Counted from the stretch's first letter, positions 55,968-63,950 are shown. The stretch is 64,000 nucleotides of DNA from Myxococcales bacterium (GCA_947483555.1 CANKMW010000018.1:1-64000); one strand, 5' to 3'. Translations and numbers: made by a program. The notes: generated from the sequence alone by a model not told the origin.

Positions 55968-57209
55968 CTATCGGACGTCCGGCGTCGCCAGGGTCAGGCC
56001 GCGCTCGGCGAGATCCGCGAACAGCGGCCGGACGTCTCCGGCGCGGACCACCGCCCGTGGGCCACCGACGCCGTCGCGACCACTGACCCCGGCGCGGCCC
56101 TGCTGGCCACCGCGGCCGTCGTTCCCGCGCCGCTCCCCGGCGCCGCTGCTACCGCCGTAGCCGGCGTCGCCAGCCCAGCCGGCGCCGCCGCCACGACCGC
56201 CACGGTTGTCGAGGATGACGCGCTCGAGCAGCTCGGGGGCCGCCGGGTCGTAGATCAGCTCGATGGTCCCGCCGTCACCGCCGTCGCCGCCGTTGCCGCC
56301 GTCGCCGCCGCGTCCGCCGTCGCCGCCGCTGCCACCGGCGGTGCCGGGCTTGCCGGGGTCGGACGAGCCCGAGCCCGAACCCGACGAGCTGCCCGAGGTC
56401 TTGTAGGTGCCGCTGCCGCCCGCGCCGCCGCGACCACCGCCACCGCCGCTGCCACCGCCGCCGCCGTCGCCGCCCAGCGCCACCACGCCCCACTGGTTGC
56501 CGGCGGGATCGAACACCGTCGTCGAGATGCCGCCATCGGCCCAGGTCCGCAGCACGGCCAGCCGTTGACCGGTGGCGGTGTCGACGTAGGCCAGCGCGGC
56601 CTCGACCCGGGGCCCCGGTCCGCCGCGACCGCCGCCGCTGCCGTGGCCGCCGTCGCTGCCGTGCTCGCCGGGCGCGCCGTCGCGGCTGTCGGTGCCGGCG
56701 TCGCCGCTGCGACCGTCCTGGCCGCCGTCGCCGCGCCACCCCGAGGACCCGGCGGCGCCCAGCCCGCCCAGCGTTCCCCCGCAGCCGAAGTTGGGCTCGA
56801 GCGCGATCTGGCCGACCAGGTCGGGGCGCTCGACGACCCGGACCTCGACGGTGACCAAGCGGCCGATGGCCGCGATCGCGTCGTCCGGCAGCCGGACGTA
56901 GCCGTCGGTGTCGACCTGCCCCCAGGTGGTCGTGTACTCGAAGGCGGTGAACGGCAGCTTGCCGTCGCGGCCCTCGCCGGGGCTCCAGGTGTCGAGCCGC
57001 TTGCCGTCGGTGGTGCTGACCGCGACCGCGAGCTGGATCGCCTCGCCACCGGGGCAGAACTGCCGGGCGTCACCGACGGTGGCAACCTCGATGGCGGTCG
57101 CCTTGCTGGCGTCGAGGCGCGCCGGCCGCGGCCCGGTGGGCCCACACGCGACCAAGGTCACGGTCAACAACGGAGCGCGCCAGCACCTGCGCCATGGACG
57201 AGTGTTCAT
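55968..57209 (-). CDS. glycine-rich, collagen-like lipoprotein
   Basis: 413 residues from ATG 57209 (an ATG 18 bases upstream is also possible). Signal LLTVTLVAC with lipobox. Residues about 20-150 are a compact beta region (IEVATVGDARQFCPGGEAIQLAVAV...TVEVRVVERPDLVGQ). The rest is Gly-rich: GWRGDGGQDGRSGDAGTDSRDGAPGEHGSDGGHGSGGGRGG and GGDGGRGGDGGNGGDGG blocks, separated by short beta segments. This resembles myxobacterial collagen-like surface proteins. Probably exposed on the outer membrane; function unknown. Divergent from the FHA gene with about 60 bases between. Confidence 0.8.
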   Translation of the reverse strand: MNTRPWRRCWRAPLLTVTLVACGPTGPRPARLDASKATAIEVATVGDARQFCPGGEAIQLAVAVSTTDGKRLDTWSPGEGRDGKLPFTAFEYTTTWGQVDTDGYVRLPDDAIAAIGRLVTVEVRVVERPDLVGQIALEPNFGCGGTLGGLGAAGSSGWRGDGGQDGRSGDAGTDSRDGAPGEHGSDGGHGSGGGRGGPGPRVEAALAYVDTATGQRLAVLRTWADGGISTTVFDPAGNQWGVVALGGDGGGGGSGGGGGRGGAGGSGTYKTSGSSSGSGSGSSDPGKPGTAGGSGGDGGRGGDGGNGGDGGDGGTIELIYDPAAPELLERVILDNRGGRGGGAGWAGDAGYGGSSGAGERRGNDGRGGQQGRAGVSGRDGVGGPRAVVRAGDVRPLFADLAERGLTLATPDVR

Positions 57210-57270
57210 CGCTGGTAATTCTTCCACGTCCCGGGCCGCGGTTCCGCAGATGGCGTGCTACCTGTAGATC

Positions 57271-57777
57271 GTGGACCAGGCCGAGCGCTACCTCCAGCTC
57301 GCGCTCCTGGGCCGGAGCGTGTTTCTCGCCTCCGCAGCCCCGGCGGCGCTGGTCCGTCGACGCGCCGAGGGCCACGACACCGACAGCGACTCGCGGCCCG
57401 CCATCGACGAGGAGGTCGACACCCTGGTGGCACCGGTGCTGGGCCGACGGCGAGGACCGCGCGGGGTCGAGGTCTACCCGCTGGCCAAGAAGCCGGGGGC
57501 GTCGTTCGCCGACATGATCACCATCGGGCGGACGCCGAACAACGACGTCGTGCTGCGCGACGTGACGGTGTCACGCTTCCACGCCTACTTCCGGCAGCGC
57601 GGCGAGAAGTGGATCGTCGCCGACGCCGGCTCCAAGAACGGCAGCGGGCTCGAAGGAGTTCCGCTCGAGGCCCGCAAGGAGCGCGAGCTGGCATCGGGCG
57701 TGGCGGTGCGCATCGGCGACTTCGAGCTCACCTTCTATCTCTCGAGCGAGCTGTACGGCGTGCTCGGCGGCCGGTGA
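57271..57777 (+). CDS. FHA-domain protein
   Basis: 168 residues from GTG 57271. The FHA domain spans about 80-160: ITIGRTPNNDVVLRDVTVSRFHAYFRQRGEKWIVADAGSKNGSGLEGV, with the conserved GR, S-x-x-H and N-G residues that bind phosphothreonine. The first 70 residues are unlike any family and include an Ala-rich helix. Likely a phosphopeptide reader for a Ser/Thr kinase. Its last bases overlap the next start by four (GTGA), so it belongs to the E1-JAMM operon. Confidence 0.9.
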   Translation: MDQAERYLQLALLGRSVFLASAAPAALVRRRAEGHDTDSDSRPAIDEEVDTLVAPVLGRRRGPRGVEVYPLAKKPGASFADMITIGRTPNNDVVLRDVTVSRFHAYFRQRGEKWIVADAGSKNGSGLEGVPLEARKERELASGVAVRIGDFELTFYLSSELYGVLGGR

Positions 57778-58289
57778 GCGAGACCCGTGGCCAGGAGTCG
57801 GCGATCGTGAGCAACATCGACTGGACCGAGCGCCGGCTGTGCGACGACGGCGGCTGCGCCGGTGTGATCGGCAGCGATGGGCGATGCCACGTCTGTGGCC
57901 ACGCGTCGCAGTTCTGGGGCGACGAACGCCGCCGCGGCATGCTCGACGAGGACGGCGCCGGCGACGGCGCCGACGGCGGCCCGGGCTCGGCAGCGGACGG
58001 AGGTGGCGACGCGGTCGACGACCGGCGGCTGTGCCCCGACGGCGGCTGCACCGGCATCATCGGGATCGATCGGCGTTGCACGGTGTGCGGCCAGCGCGAC
58101 GGGGCGGCGGCTCCGGCGAGCTCGAAGCCGGCGGCCGACGACGACGACGACCACGGCCCCCCGGGTCGCGGCGACGACCTCGCCGTCGATCCGGCTCCCG
58201 AGCGCCGGCTGTGCTCCGATGGCAGCTGCACCGGGCTGGTGGGCGTCGACGGCCGCTGCCACGAATGCGGCCGGCGCGACGAGGCCTGA
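57774..58289 (+). CDS. triple zinc-ribbon protein
   Basis: 171 residues from GTG 57774 (overlap with the FHA stop). Three near-identical modules: RRLCDDGGCAGVIGSDGRCHVCG, RRLCPDGGCTGIIGIDRRCTVCG and RRLCSDGSCTGLVGVDGRCHECG, spaced by acidic linkers (DGAGDGADGGPGSAADGGGD; ADDDDDHGPPG). Each module has four Cys in a C-x4-C-x9-C-x2-C pattern, a compact zinc finger. No domain name is known to me. Four bases before the ThiF-like gene. The modules might present or recruit partners of the sulfur pathway. Confidence 0.75.
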   Translation: MSETRGQESAIVSNIDWTERRLCDDGGCAGVIGSDGRCHVCGHASQFWGDERRRGMLDEDGAGDGADGGPGSAADGGGDAVDDRRLCPDGGCTGIIGIDRRCTVCGQRDGAAAPASSKPAADDDDDHGPPGRGDDLAVDPAPERRLCSDGSCTGLVGVDGRCHECGRRDEA

Positions 58290-58292
58290 CGG

Positions 58293-58937
58293 GTGCGGAT
58301 CGTCGTGGTCGGCGCGGGCGGGCTCGGCGGGCCGATCGCGATGGCCACCGGCGCGGCGGGCGCCGACGTGACGATCGTCGACCCCGACGTCGTCGAGCTG
58401 TCCAACCTCCACCGCCAGGTCCAGTTCGGCGGCGACGATCTGGGTGCGCCGAAAGCGACCGCGCTGGCGGCGAAGATCGTCGGCCGCGGTGGTCGGGCGC
58501 GGGGCCGGGCGGCCCGCTTCGAGCCTGGCAACGCCGATCAGCTGGCCGCCGATTGCGACGTGATCGTCGACGGCTCCGACGACCCGAGGACCAAGTTCGT
58601 GGTCGCCGACTGGGCGCGGGCTCGCCGGCGCGCCCACGTGATCGCCGCGGCGGTGCGGTACGGCGGCAACGTGTTCACGAGTGCCCCGGGCGCCGCCTGC
58701 TACCGGTGCCTGTTCGAGGACCCGCCCGACGAGGCCCCGACCTGTGGCGAGGCCGGCGTGCTGGGCCCGCTGGTGGGTTGGGTCGGCGGCATCGCGGCGA
58801 CGCGGGCGCTTCGCCTGGGCGGCGGCGACCCGGCGGTGGCGGGCACGATCTGGATCGTCGACGATCTGCGCACCGGCAAGGCAGCGCGCGAGTTGACGCT
58901 GGCCCGCCGTCACGGTTGCGCGTGCGGGGCCGCATGA
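58293..58937 (+). CDS. ThiF/MoeB-family E1-like adenylyltransferase
   Basis: 214 residues from GTG 58293. Short E1 core: ATP site GAGGLGGP, VDPDVVELSNLHRQVQFG (metal and ATP contacts), K54-like GAPKATALAAKI, DGSDDPRTKFVVADWA, a zinc pair CYRC, the PTCGEAGVLGP loop and the second pair near the end (CACG). These enzymes adenylate the C-terminus of ubiquitin-like proteins such as ThiS or MoaD for sulfur transfer. The stop overlaps the next gene (ATGA). It lacks the rhodanese or long C-terminal extension of MoeBR types. Confidence 0.92.
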   Translation: MRIVVVGAGGLGGPIAMATGAAGADVTIVDPDVVELSNLHRQVQFGGDDLGAPKATALAAKIVGRGGRARGRAARFEPGNADQLAADCDVIVDGSDDPRTKFVVADWARARRRAHVIAAAVRYGGNVFTSAPGAACYRCLFEDPPDEAPTCGEAGVLGPLVGWVGGIAATRALRLGGGDPAVAGTIWIVDDLRTGKAARELTLARRHGCACGAA

Positions 58938-59383
58938 GCTCGTTCTCTCCCGAACAGGTGCGTCGCTACTCGCGCCACGTGCTGTTGCCGGACGTCGGCG
59001 GCATCGGGCAGGCGCGGCTGCTGGCGGCGACCGTGTCCGTCGACGCCAGCGGCGCCGCCGGCCGGGTCGCGGCGGCCTACCTGGTCGCCGCCGGCGTCGG
59101 CACGGTGACGATCGATGACGGGTGCGCTCGGCGGGTCACGGCTGCCGCTGGCTTCCCGCTGCGGCCGGCCGACGTCGGCGGGCCGCTCGGCGCGGCGGTG
59201 GTTGCCGCGCTCGGCGGTCGCAATCCCGATGCCCGCGTGGTCGTCGGCGCTCCGCCCGCTGATGGGTTCCGCCTGGTCATCGACGGCGACGCCGACCGCC
59301 TCCCGCTGGCCGACGCGTTCGCGCTCGGCGGCGCCGCGGCGGCCGTGCTGCTGCATCACATCGCGATCGGAGCTCGTCCGTGA
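58934..59383 (+). CDS. degenerate E1-like protein (MoeB/ThiF N-terminal half)
   Basis: 149 residues from ATG 58934. It opens with SPEQVRRYSRHVLLPDVGGIGQARLLAATVSVDASGAAGRVAAAYLVAAGVGTVTI, which copies the N-terminal signature of MoeB/ThiF proteins (FSxxQ-x-x-RYSRH-x-x-LP-x-x-G-x-x-GQ), but the GxGGLG ATP loop is changed to DASGAAG and the rest of the core is shortened or lost. So it probably cannot make adenylate. It may be a structural partner of the intact ThiF, as in E1 heterodimers. Overlaps genes on both sides. Confidence 0.75.
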   Translation: MSSFSPEQVRRYSRHVLLPDVGGIGQARLLAATVSVDASGAAGRVAAAYLVAAGVGTVTIDDGCARRVTAAAGFPLRPADVGGPLGAAVVAALGGRNPDARVVVGAPPADGFRLVIDGDADRLPLADAFALGGAAAAVLLHHIAIGARP

Positions 59384-59814
59384 TCGGCGAAGCGGTGTGG
59401 ACGGCGCTGACGACGGCGTGCGAGCACGCGTACCCGGACGAGGCGTGCGGATGGGTCGCCGACCGGGCGCCGGCGTCCCGTGGCGTCACCGGGCCGGTGC
59501 GGGCGGCCACCGGCGGCGCCCGCGGTCGGTTCTCGTTCTCCGATGACGATCTGCTGGCCTTCATCGCCGCCACGCGCGGCTCGATGCCCCCGCGGCTGCT
59601 GTTTCATTCGCACCCTGACGGCGACGCCACCCTGTCGGCCGTCGACCGCGCCGCCCTGGCCCCGGCGGGGGTCGTGCTCCATCCCCTGCCCCATCTGGTG
59701 ATCGCGGTCGCCGGGGCGCGGGCCCACCGCGCGACGCTGTACACGTGGCAGGCCGGCGCGCCGGTCCCGATCGCGTGCTTTCATCGGGCCTCGCACGGCT
59801 GGACCTGCTCGTGA
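59380..59814 (+). CDS. JAMM/MPN+ metallopeptidase (Mov34, M67-like)
   Basis: 144 residues from GTG 59380. The JAMM zinc site is complete: upstream Glu in YPDEACGW, then FHSHPDGDATLSAVD, i.e. H-x-H-x7-S-x2-D. Bacterial JAMM proteins beside E1 and ubiquitin-like genes trim the C-terminal tail of sulfur-carrier or ubiquitin-like proteins, or remove them from targets. Its place between the E1 genes and DsrE/TusA genes suggests the former. Overlapping codons at both ends. Confidence 0.9.
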   Translation: MIGEAVWTALTTACEHAYPDEACGWVADRAPASRGVTGPVRAATGGARGRFSFSDDDLLAFIAATRGSMPPRLLFHSHPDGDATLSAVDRAALAPAGVVLHPLPHLVIAVAGARAHRATLYTWQAGAPVPIACFHRASHGWTCS

Positions 59815-60128
59815 GCCCGCGGCTCGGCCTGGTCCTCGCCACCGGCCCCGAGGTCCAGGATCTGCAGCGTGTCCTCGCCGTGGCCCGCGCCGCGCGCCGC
59901 CGCCGGCTCGCCGTCGCGGTGTTCGCCATGCATCGCGGCGTGGTCGCGCTCGCCGCCGCCCCGGCCGTGGTGGCGGCGTTGCTCGACGCCGGCTGCGACG
60001 TCATCGGCTGTGCGACCAGCGCCGACCGCCACGGCGTCGACCTCGCCGCGCTCGGGGTGGTGGCCGGCAGTCAGGACGACCACGCCGCCATCACCGACCG
60101 GCGCCACGCCGTGGTGGCGTTCACGTGA
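59811..60128 (+). CDS. DsrE-family sulfur-relay protein (TusD-like)
   Basis: 105 residues from GTG 59811. DsrE fold: LGLVLATGPEVQDLQRVLAVARAARRRRLAVAVFAMHRGVVAL, LLDAGCDVIGCATSADRHGV, ALGVVAGSQDDHAAI, ...HAVVAFT. Cys in the GCDVIGC stretch lies where TusD/DsrE carries its persulfide Cys. Such proteins pass sulfur between TusA-like and target proteins. Start and stop overlap neighbours by four bases. Confidence 0.8.
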   Translation: MSPRLGLVLATGPEVQDLQRVLAVARAARRRRLAVAVFAMHRGVVALAAAPAVVAALLDAGCDVIGCATSADRHGVDLAALGVVAGSQDDHAAITDRRHAVVAFT

Positions 60129-60568
60129 GCGCCGACCGCGCACCGATCGTCGCCGTGATCGTCGGTGCGGTCGATGCCGAGACCCTCGACGAGGCCCTGC
60201 GCGGCGCGGTCGGGCTCACGTTGCGCGGCGCCCGCGTCCACGTCGTGCTCACCGACCCGACCGTGAGCCTGGGTCCGTCCGGCGAGCGGGCCCGAGCCGC
60301 GCTGGCCTTGTTCGGTCATCGGATCGACGGCCGGGACGGCCTCGACCGAGCGATCGCCGAGGCGGTGGCGATCGAGATCTGGGGGCCGGGGCCGGGGCCG
60401 GGCCTGGGCGCCAGCGACGCACGGACCTTCCACCTGGTGCGGCCGGGACGAGTGGCGGCCGTCGCGGCCACCGACCAGGTGCTACACCTCGGAGCGGACC
60501 TCGACGATGCCGGCGCCGACCAGATCCTCGATCAGCTCCTCGCCGGCCGCACCATCGCGGTCTGGTGA
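60125..60568 (+). CDS. second DsrE/DsrF-like protein, Cys-free
   Basis: 147 residues from GTG 60125. Pattern TLDEALRGAVGLTLRGARVHVVLTD resembles DsrE/F-type relay subunits (x-x-ALR-x-A-x-GL-x-L-RG-x-x-V-x-V-x-L), followed by LALFGHRIDGRDGL. A Gly/Pro loop (GPGPGPGLG) precedes a tail ending DQVLHLGADLDDAGADQILDQLLAGRTIAVW. There is no Cys at all, so it cannot carry sulfur itself; probably a structural subunit, like the non-catalytic members of TusBCD. Family match is weaker than for the previous gene. Confidence 0.72.
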   Translation: MSADRAPIVAVIVGAVDAETLDEALRGAVGLTLRGARVHVVLTDPTVSLGPSGERARAALALFGHRIDGRDGLDRAIAEAVAIEIWGPGPGPGLGASDARTFHLVRPGRVAAVAATDQVLHLGADLDDAGADQILDQLLAGRTIAVW

Positions 60569-60572
60569 CCCG

Positions 60573-60824
60573 GTGGCGGCGGATCGGAGGGGCGATCCCG
60601 AGCTGCTCGACCTCTCGGGTGAGGTCTGTCCCTACACCTTCGTCCGGACCCGGCTCGCCCTCGAGGCCCTGCCGCTTGGCGCCAGCCTGGCCATCGTGGT
60701 CGACCACGAGCCGGCCCGTCGCAACCTGCCGCGCAGCGCGATCGAGTGGGGCCAGGAGATCACGGCCGTCGAGGAGGTCGCACCCGGCCGCTGGCTCATC
60801 GTGGTGGTCAAGCGCGTCACGTGA
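60573..60824 (+). CDS. TusA/SirA-family sulfur carrier-like protein (CPYT motif)
   Basis: 83 residues from GTG 60573, four bases after the DsrE-like stop. The TusA fold: LLDLSGEVCPYTFVRTRLALEALPLGASLAIVVDHEPARRNLPRSAIEWGQEI. The active Cys lies in VCPYTF, where standard TusA has CPxP; the second Pro is Thr here. TusA takes sulfur from a Cys desulfurase and passes it on. In this operon it may be the sulfur donor or the substrate that E1 and JAMM act on. The stop overlaps larE (GTGA). Confidence 0.85.
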   Translation: MAADRRGDPELLDLSGEVCPYTFVRTRLALEALPLGASLAIVVDHEPARRNLPRSAIEWGQEITAVEEVAPGRWLIVVVKRVT

Positions 60825-61735
60825 CGCCTGCCGTGACGCCTGCTAGATTGACGATCGTGAATCCTGGATCATCGAGCCTCGGCGCCAAGCTCGACGACCT
60901 GCGCGCTCGACTGGCGGTCGAGTCGGCGGTCTTGGTCGCCTTCTCGGGCGGCGTCGACTCGGCGTTCTTGCTCAAGGTCGCGGCCGACACGCTCGGCGAG
61001 CGGTGCCACGCGGTGACCGCGGTGTCGCCGACCATGGCGCGCTCCGAGATCGAGGACGCGCGCGCGCTCGGCGCCGAGCTCGGCCTCGGCGATCGCCACC
61101 ACCTCGTCGACGCCAACGAGCTCGAGGTGCCCGGCTACGCCGACAACCCGATCGATCGCTGCGCCCTGTGCAAGACCGAGCTGATGGACGTCGCGGCGCC
61201 GATGGCCGCCACCACCGGCGCCGCGATCGCGCTCGGCACCAACCTCGACGACCTCGGCGACCATCGCCCCGGCATCGCGGCGGCGCGGGGCCGCGGCGCG
61301 ATCATGCCGATGGTCGACGTCGGGTTGAGCAAGGCCGAGATCCGCGAGCTGTCACGGCACCTCGGCCTCCGCACCTGGGACAAGCCGCAGCTCGCCTGTC
61401 TGTCGTCACGGTTCCCCTACGGTACGCGCATCACGCGTGAGCGACTGCGCCAGGTCGACGAGCTCGAGGACGGCCTGCGCGCGCTGGGCTTGCGCCAGCT
61501 GCGGGTCCGGTACCACGACACCATCGCGCGCCTGGAGCTGGATCTCGACGATCTGCCGCGCCTGCTCGCGCCCGGGGTTCGCGAGCACGTGGTCGCGCTC
61601 GGCAAGCGGCTGGGGTTCATCTACGTCACGGTCGATCTGGCCGGGTTTCGATCCGGCTCGCTCAACGAGACCCTGCCCGGCCCGCTGCTGACCCTGGGCC
61701 GGGCACCGCGGGCGCGGGCGGCGGGGACCTCGTGA
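60821..61735 (+). CDS. larE: ATP-dependent sacrificial sulfur transferase LarE
   Basis: 304 residues from GTG 60821; a GTG at 60857 is a possible alternative. PP-loop VAFSGGVDSAFLLK at about 35; RCALCKTEL and KPQLACLSSRFPYGTRIT carry the conserved Cys residues, the latter holding the one that is sacrificed as sulfur donor in Lactobacillus LarE. LarE adds sulfur to the pyridinium precursor of the nickel-pincer cofactor after LarB; LarC inserts nickel. Neither larB nor larC is in the window, so here it may serve a different substrate. Coupled to TusA-like and M15 genes by overlaps. Confidence 0.92.
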   Translation: MTPAVTPARLTIVNPGSSSLGAKLDDLRARLAVESAVLVAFSGGVDSAFLLKVAADTLGERCHAVTAVSPTMARSEIEDARALGAELGLGDRHHLVDANELEVPGYADNPIDRCALCKTELMDVAAPMAATTGAAIALGTNLDDLGDHRPGIAAARGRGAIMPMVDVGLSKAEIRELSRHLGLRTWDKPQLACLSSRFPYGTRITRERLRQVDELEDGLRALGLRQLRVRYHDTIARLELDLDDLPRLLAPGVREHVVALGKRLGFIYVTVDLAGFRSGSLNETLPGPLLTLGRAPRARAAGTS

Positions 61736-62385
61736 CGCGCCACCGGGTGCGCCTGGCCGTCGCGATGGCGTGGGCGGCGGTAGGCGCCGCGGCGTCGGTG
61801 GGCACCGGCGCGGCGGTGGCGCAGCCGGCGATGACCGTGACGCTGGCCGCGAAGAAGAGCCAGTACCTGGCGGCCAAGGCGGTCGACGCCGCGGAGCCGA
61901 CCACCAAGGTCAAGGTCTCGGCGCGCAAGGTCGGCAAGCCGGCGCCGGCCGTGATCAGCCTCTACAACACGTGGACCCACGAGTGGCTGGCTCTCGACGC
62001 CGACGTCCGCGCCGCGCTACCGCCCACCGCCACCGTCGATCGCTTCCTGCGCTGCCATTTCACCAACCAGCCCACCGACATGGACGGCGCGCTGGCGCGC
62101 ACGCTCCGCGACGCCGCTCGCCATTTCGGCAACGCTCGCATCGAGATCGTGTCCGGGTTCCGGGCCCCCAAGTACAACTTGCTGCTGCGCAAGAAGGGCC
62201 ACGAGGTCGCGCGCGACAGCCAGCACACGCACGGCAACGCCGTCGACTTCCGGATTCCCGGCATCGGCGTCAAGGCGCTCGAGGCGTGGGCCCGCGGTCT
62301 CGGCCTCGGCGGCGTCGGGCTGTACGAGGGCAGCGGCTTCATCCACGTCGATACCGGCCGGGTCCGCTACTGGAACGGGACCTGA
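61732..62385 (+). CDS. YcbK/MepK-like M15-type murein endopeptidase
   Basis: 217 residues from GTG 61732. Signal peptide LAVAMAWAAVGAAASVGTGAAVAQ. C-terminal domain: DMDGALARTLRDAARHFGNARIEIVSGFRAPKYNLLL, then QHTHGNAVDFRIPGIGVKALEAWARGLGLGGVGLYEGSGFIHVDTG, with the H-x6-D and H-x-D zinc sites of the DUF882/M15 family. Such enzymes cut meso-DAP crosslinks in peptidoglycan. It overlaps the larE stop, but its job is unlikely to be in sulfur transfer; it is perhaps only co-transcribed. Confidence 0.9.
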   Translation: MTRHRVRLAVAMAWAAVGAAASVGTGAAVAQPAMTVTLAAKKSQYLAAKAVDAAEPTTKVKVSARKVGKPAPAVISLYNTWTHEWLALDADVRAALPPTATVDRFLRCHFTNQPTDMDGALARTLRDAARHFGNARIEIVSGFRAPKYNLLLRKKGHEVARDSQHTHGNAVDFRIPGIGVKALEAWARGLGLGGVGLYEGSGFIHVDTGRVRYWNGT

Positions 62386-62399
62386 TACCCTCGCCGGGG

Positions 62400-63950
62400 A
62401 TGCCGACCTGGCCGATCTGGCAATGGGTATTGCTCGGGGTGGTCGCGTTCCTGAGCGCGGTCACGATCTACGACGTCTTCCAGAAGTCGCGCGCCGTGCT
62501 GCGCAACTTCCCGATCGTCGGGCACTTCCGCTACATCTTCGAGATGGTGGGGCCGGAGCTGCGCCAGTACATCGTCACCGGCAACGACGAGGAACGACCG
62601 TTCTCGCGCGATCAGCGGCGCTGGGTCTACGCGTCGGCGAAGAAGCAGAACAACTATTTCGGGTTCGGCTCCGACAACGACATGGAGCAGACGCCGGGCT
62701 ACCTCATCATCCGCCACGCGACCTTCCCGCTGTCGACCGCGGTGGCCGGCGAGCCGGGCTACGACGCCAGCTATCCGGTGCCGTGCGCCAAGATCCTCGG
62801 TGGCAAGCGGGGCCGCAAGCACGCCTTCCGGCCGGCCTCGATCGTCAACACGTCGGCGATGAGCTACGGCTCGCTGTCGAGCAGCGCGGTCGAGGCCATC
62901 AACCTCGGCGTCAAGCTGGCCGGCGCGCTGCAGAACACCGGCGAGGGCGGCATCAGCGACTTTCATCGCGCCGGGGGCGAGCTGATCTGGCAGGTCGGCA
63001 CCGGGTACTTCGGCTGCCGCGACCCGCACGGACGCTTCGACATGGAGCGCTTCCTGACCTCGGTGGCGTCGGCGCCGGTGCGGGCGATCGAGATCAAGCT
63101 GTCGCAGGGCGCCAAGCCGGGCATGGGTGGCCTCTTGCCGGCGGCCAAGGTCACGCCGGAGATCGCTCGCATCCGCGGCGTGCCGGTCGGCAAGGACGTC
63201 GTCAGCCCGGCCGCGCACAGCGCCTTCACCGACGTGTCGTCGATGCTCGACTTCATCGAGCGGCTGGCCGACGCCACCGGGCTACCGGTCGGGATCAAGA
63301 GCGCGGTCGGCGAGATGGCGTTCTGGCACGAGCTGGCCCGGCAGATGCGACAGAGCGGGCGGGCCCCCGACTTCATCACCATCGATGGCGGTGAAGGTGG
63401 CACCGGCGCCGCGCCGCTGGTGTTCGCCGATCACGTCGCGTTGCCGTGGAAGCTGGGCTTCTCGTCGGTGTACCGGGCGCTGGCCGAGGAGGGCGTGCAC
63501 GAGGACGTGGTCTTCATCGGCTCCGGCAAGCTCGGGTTCCCCGAGGCCGGCGTGCTGGCGCTGGCGATGGGCGCCGATCTGGTCAACGTGGCGCGCGAGG
63601 CGATGCTGGCGATCGGCTGCATCCAGGCCCAGCGCTGCCACACCGGACACTGCCCCACCGGCGTCGCGACCCAGAACCGCTGGCTGATGCGCGGCCTCGA
63701 TCCGACCCTCAAGTCGGCGCGGCTCGCCAACTATCTGGTCACGCTGCGCAAGGATCTGCTGCAGCTCGCCCACGCCTGCGGTCAGCCACACCCGGCCCTG
63801 GTCCCGCTCGACTGCTTCGACATCATCGAGGGGCTGACCCGCCGCTCGGCGCGCGAGGTCTTTGGCTACCAGCCGAGCTGGGGCCTGCCCCCCGACGACG
63901 ATCGGGCGGCGATCACCGCGCTGATGAGCGAGGCGCGCGCGGCGGCGTGA
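62400..63950 (+). CDS. FMN-binding glutamate-synthase-like protein
   Basis: 516 residues from ATG 62400. One N-terminal membrane helix (WQWVLLGVVAFLSAVTIYDVF), then the FMN-binding barrel of the glutamate synthase large subunit: SAMSYGSLSSSAVEAINLG, GGISDFHRAGGELIWQVGTGYFG, IKLSQGAKPGMGGLLP, DFITIDGGEGGTGAAP and the iron-sulfur site CIQAQRCHTGHCPTGVATQ (C-x5-C-x4-C as in GltB). There is no amidotransferase domain and no flavin beta subunit. Members of this stand-alone family are common, and their substrate is unsettled. Confidence 0.93.
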   Translation: MPTWPIWQWVLLGVVAFLSAVTIYDVFQKSRAVLRNFPIVGHFRYIFEMVGPELRQYIVTGNDEERPFSRDQRRWVYASAKKQNNYFGFGSDNDMEQTPGYLIIRHATFPLSTAVAGEPGYDASYPVPCAKILGGKRGRKHAFRPASIVNTSAMSYGSLSSSAVEAINLGVKLAGALQNTGEGGISDFHRAGGELIWQVGTGYFGCRDPHGRFDMERFLTSVASAPVRAIEIKLSQGAKPGMGGLLPAAKVTPEIARIRGVPVGKDVVSPAAHSAFTDVSSMLDFIERLADATGLPVGIKSAVGEMAFWHELARQMRQSGRAPDFITIDGGEGGTGAAPLVFADHVALPWKLGFSSVYRALAEEGVHEDVVFIGSGKLGFPEAGVLALAMGADLVNVAREAMLAIGCIQAQRCHTGHCPTGVATQNRWLMRGLDPTLKSARLANYLVTLRKDLLQLAHACGQPHPALVPLDCFDIIEGLTRRSAREVFGYQPSWGLPPDDDRAAITALMSEARAAA

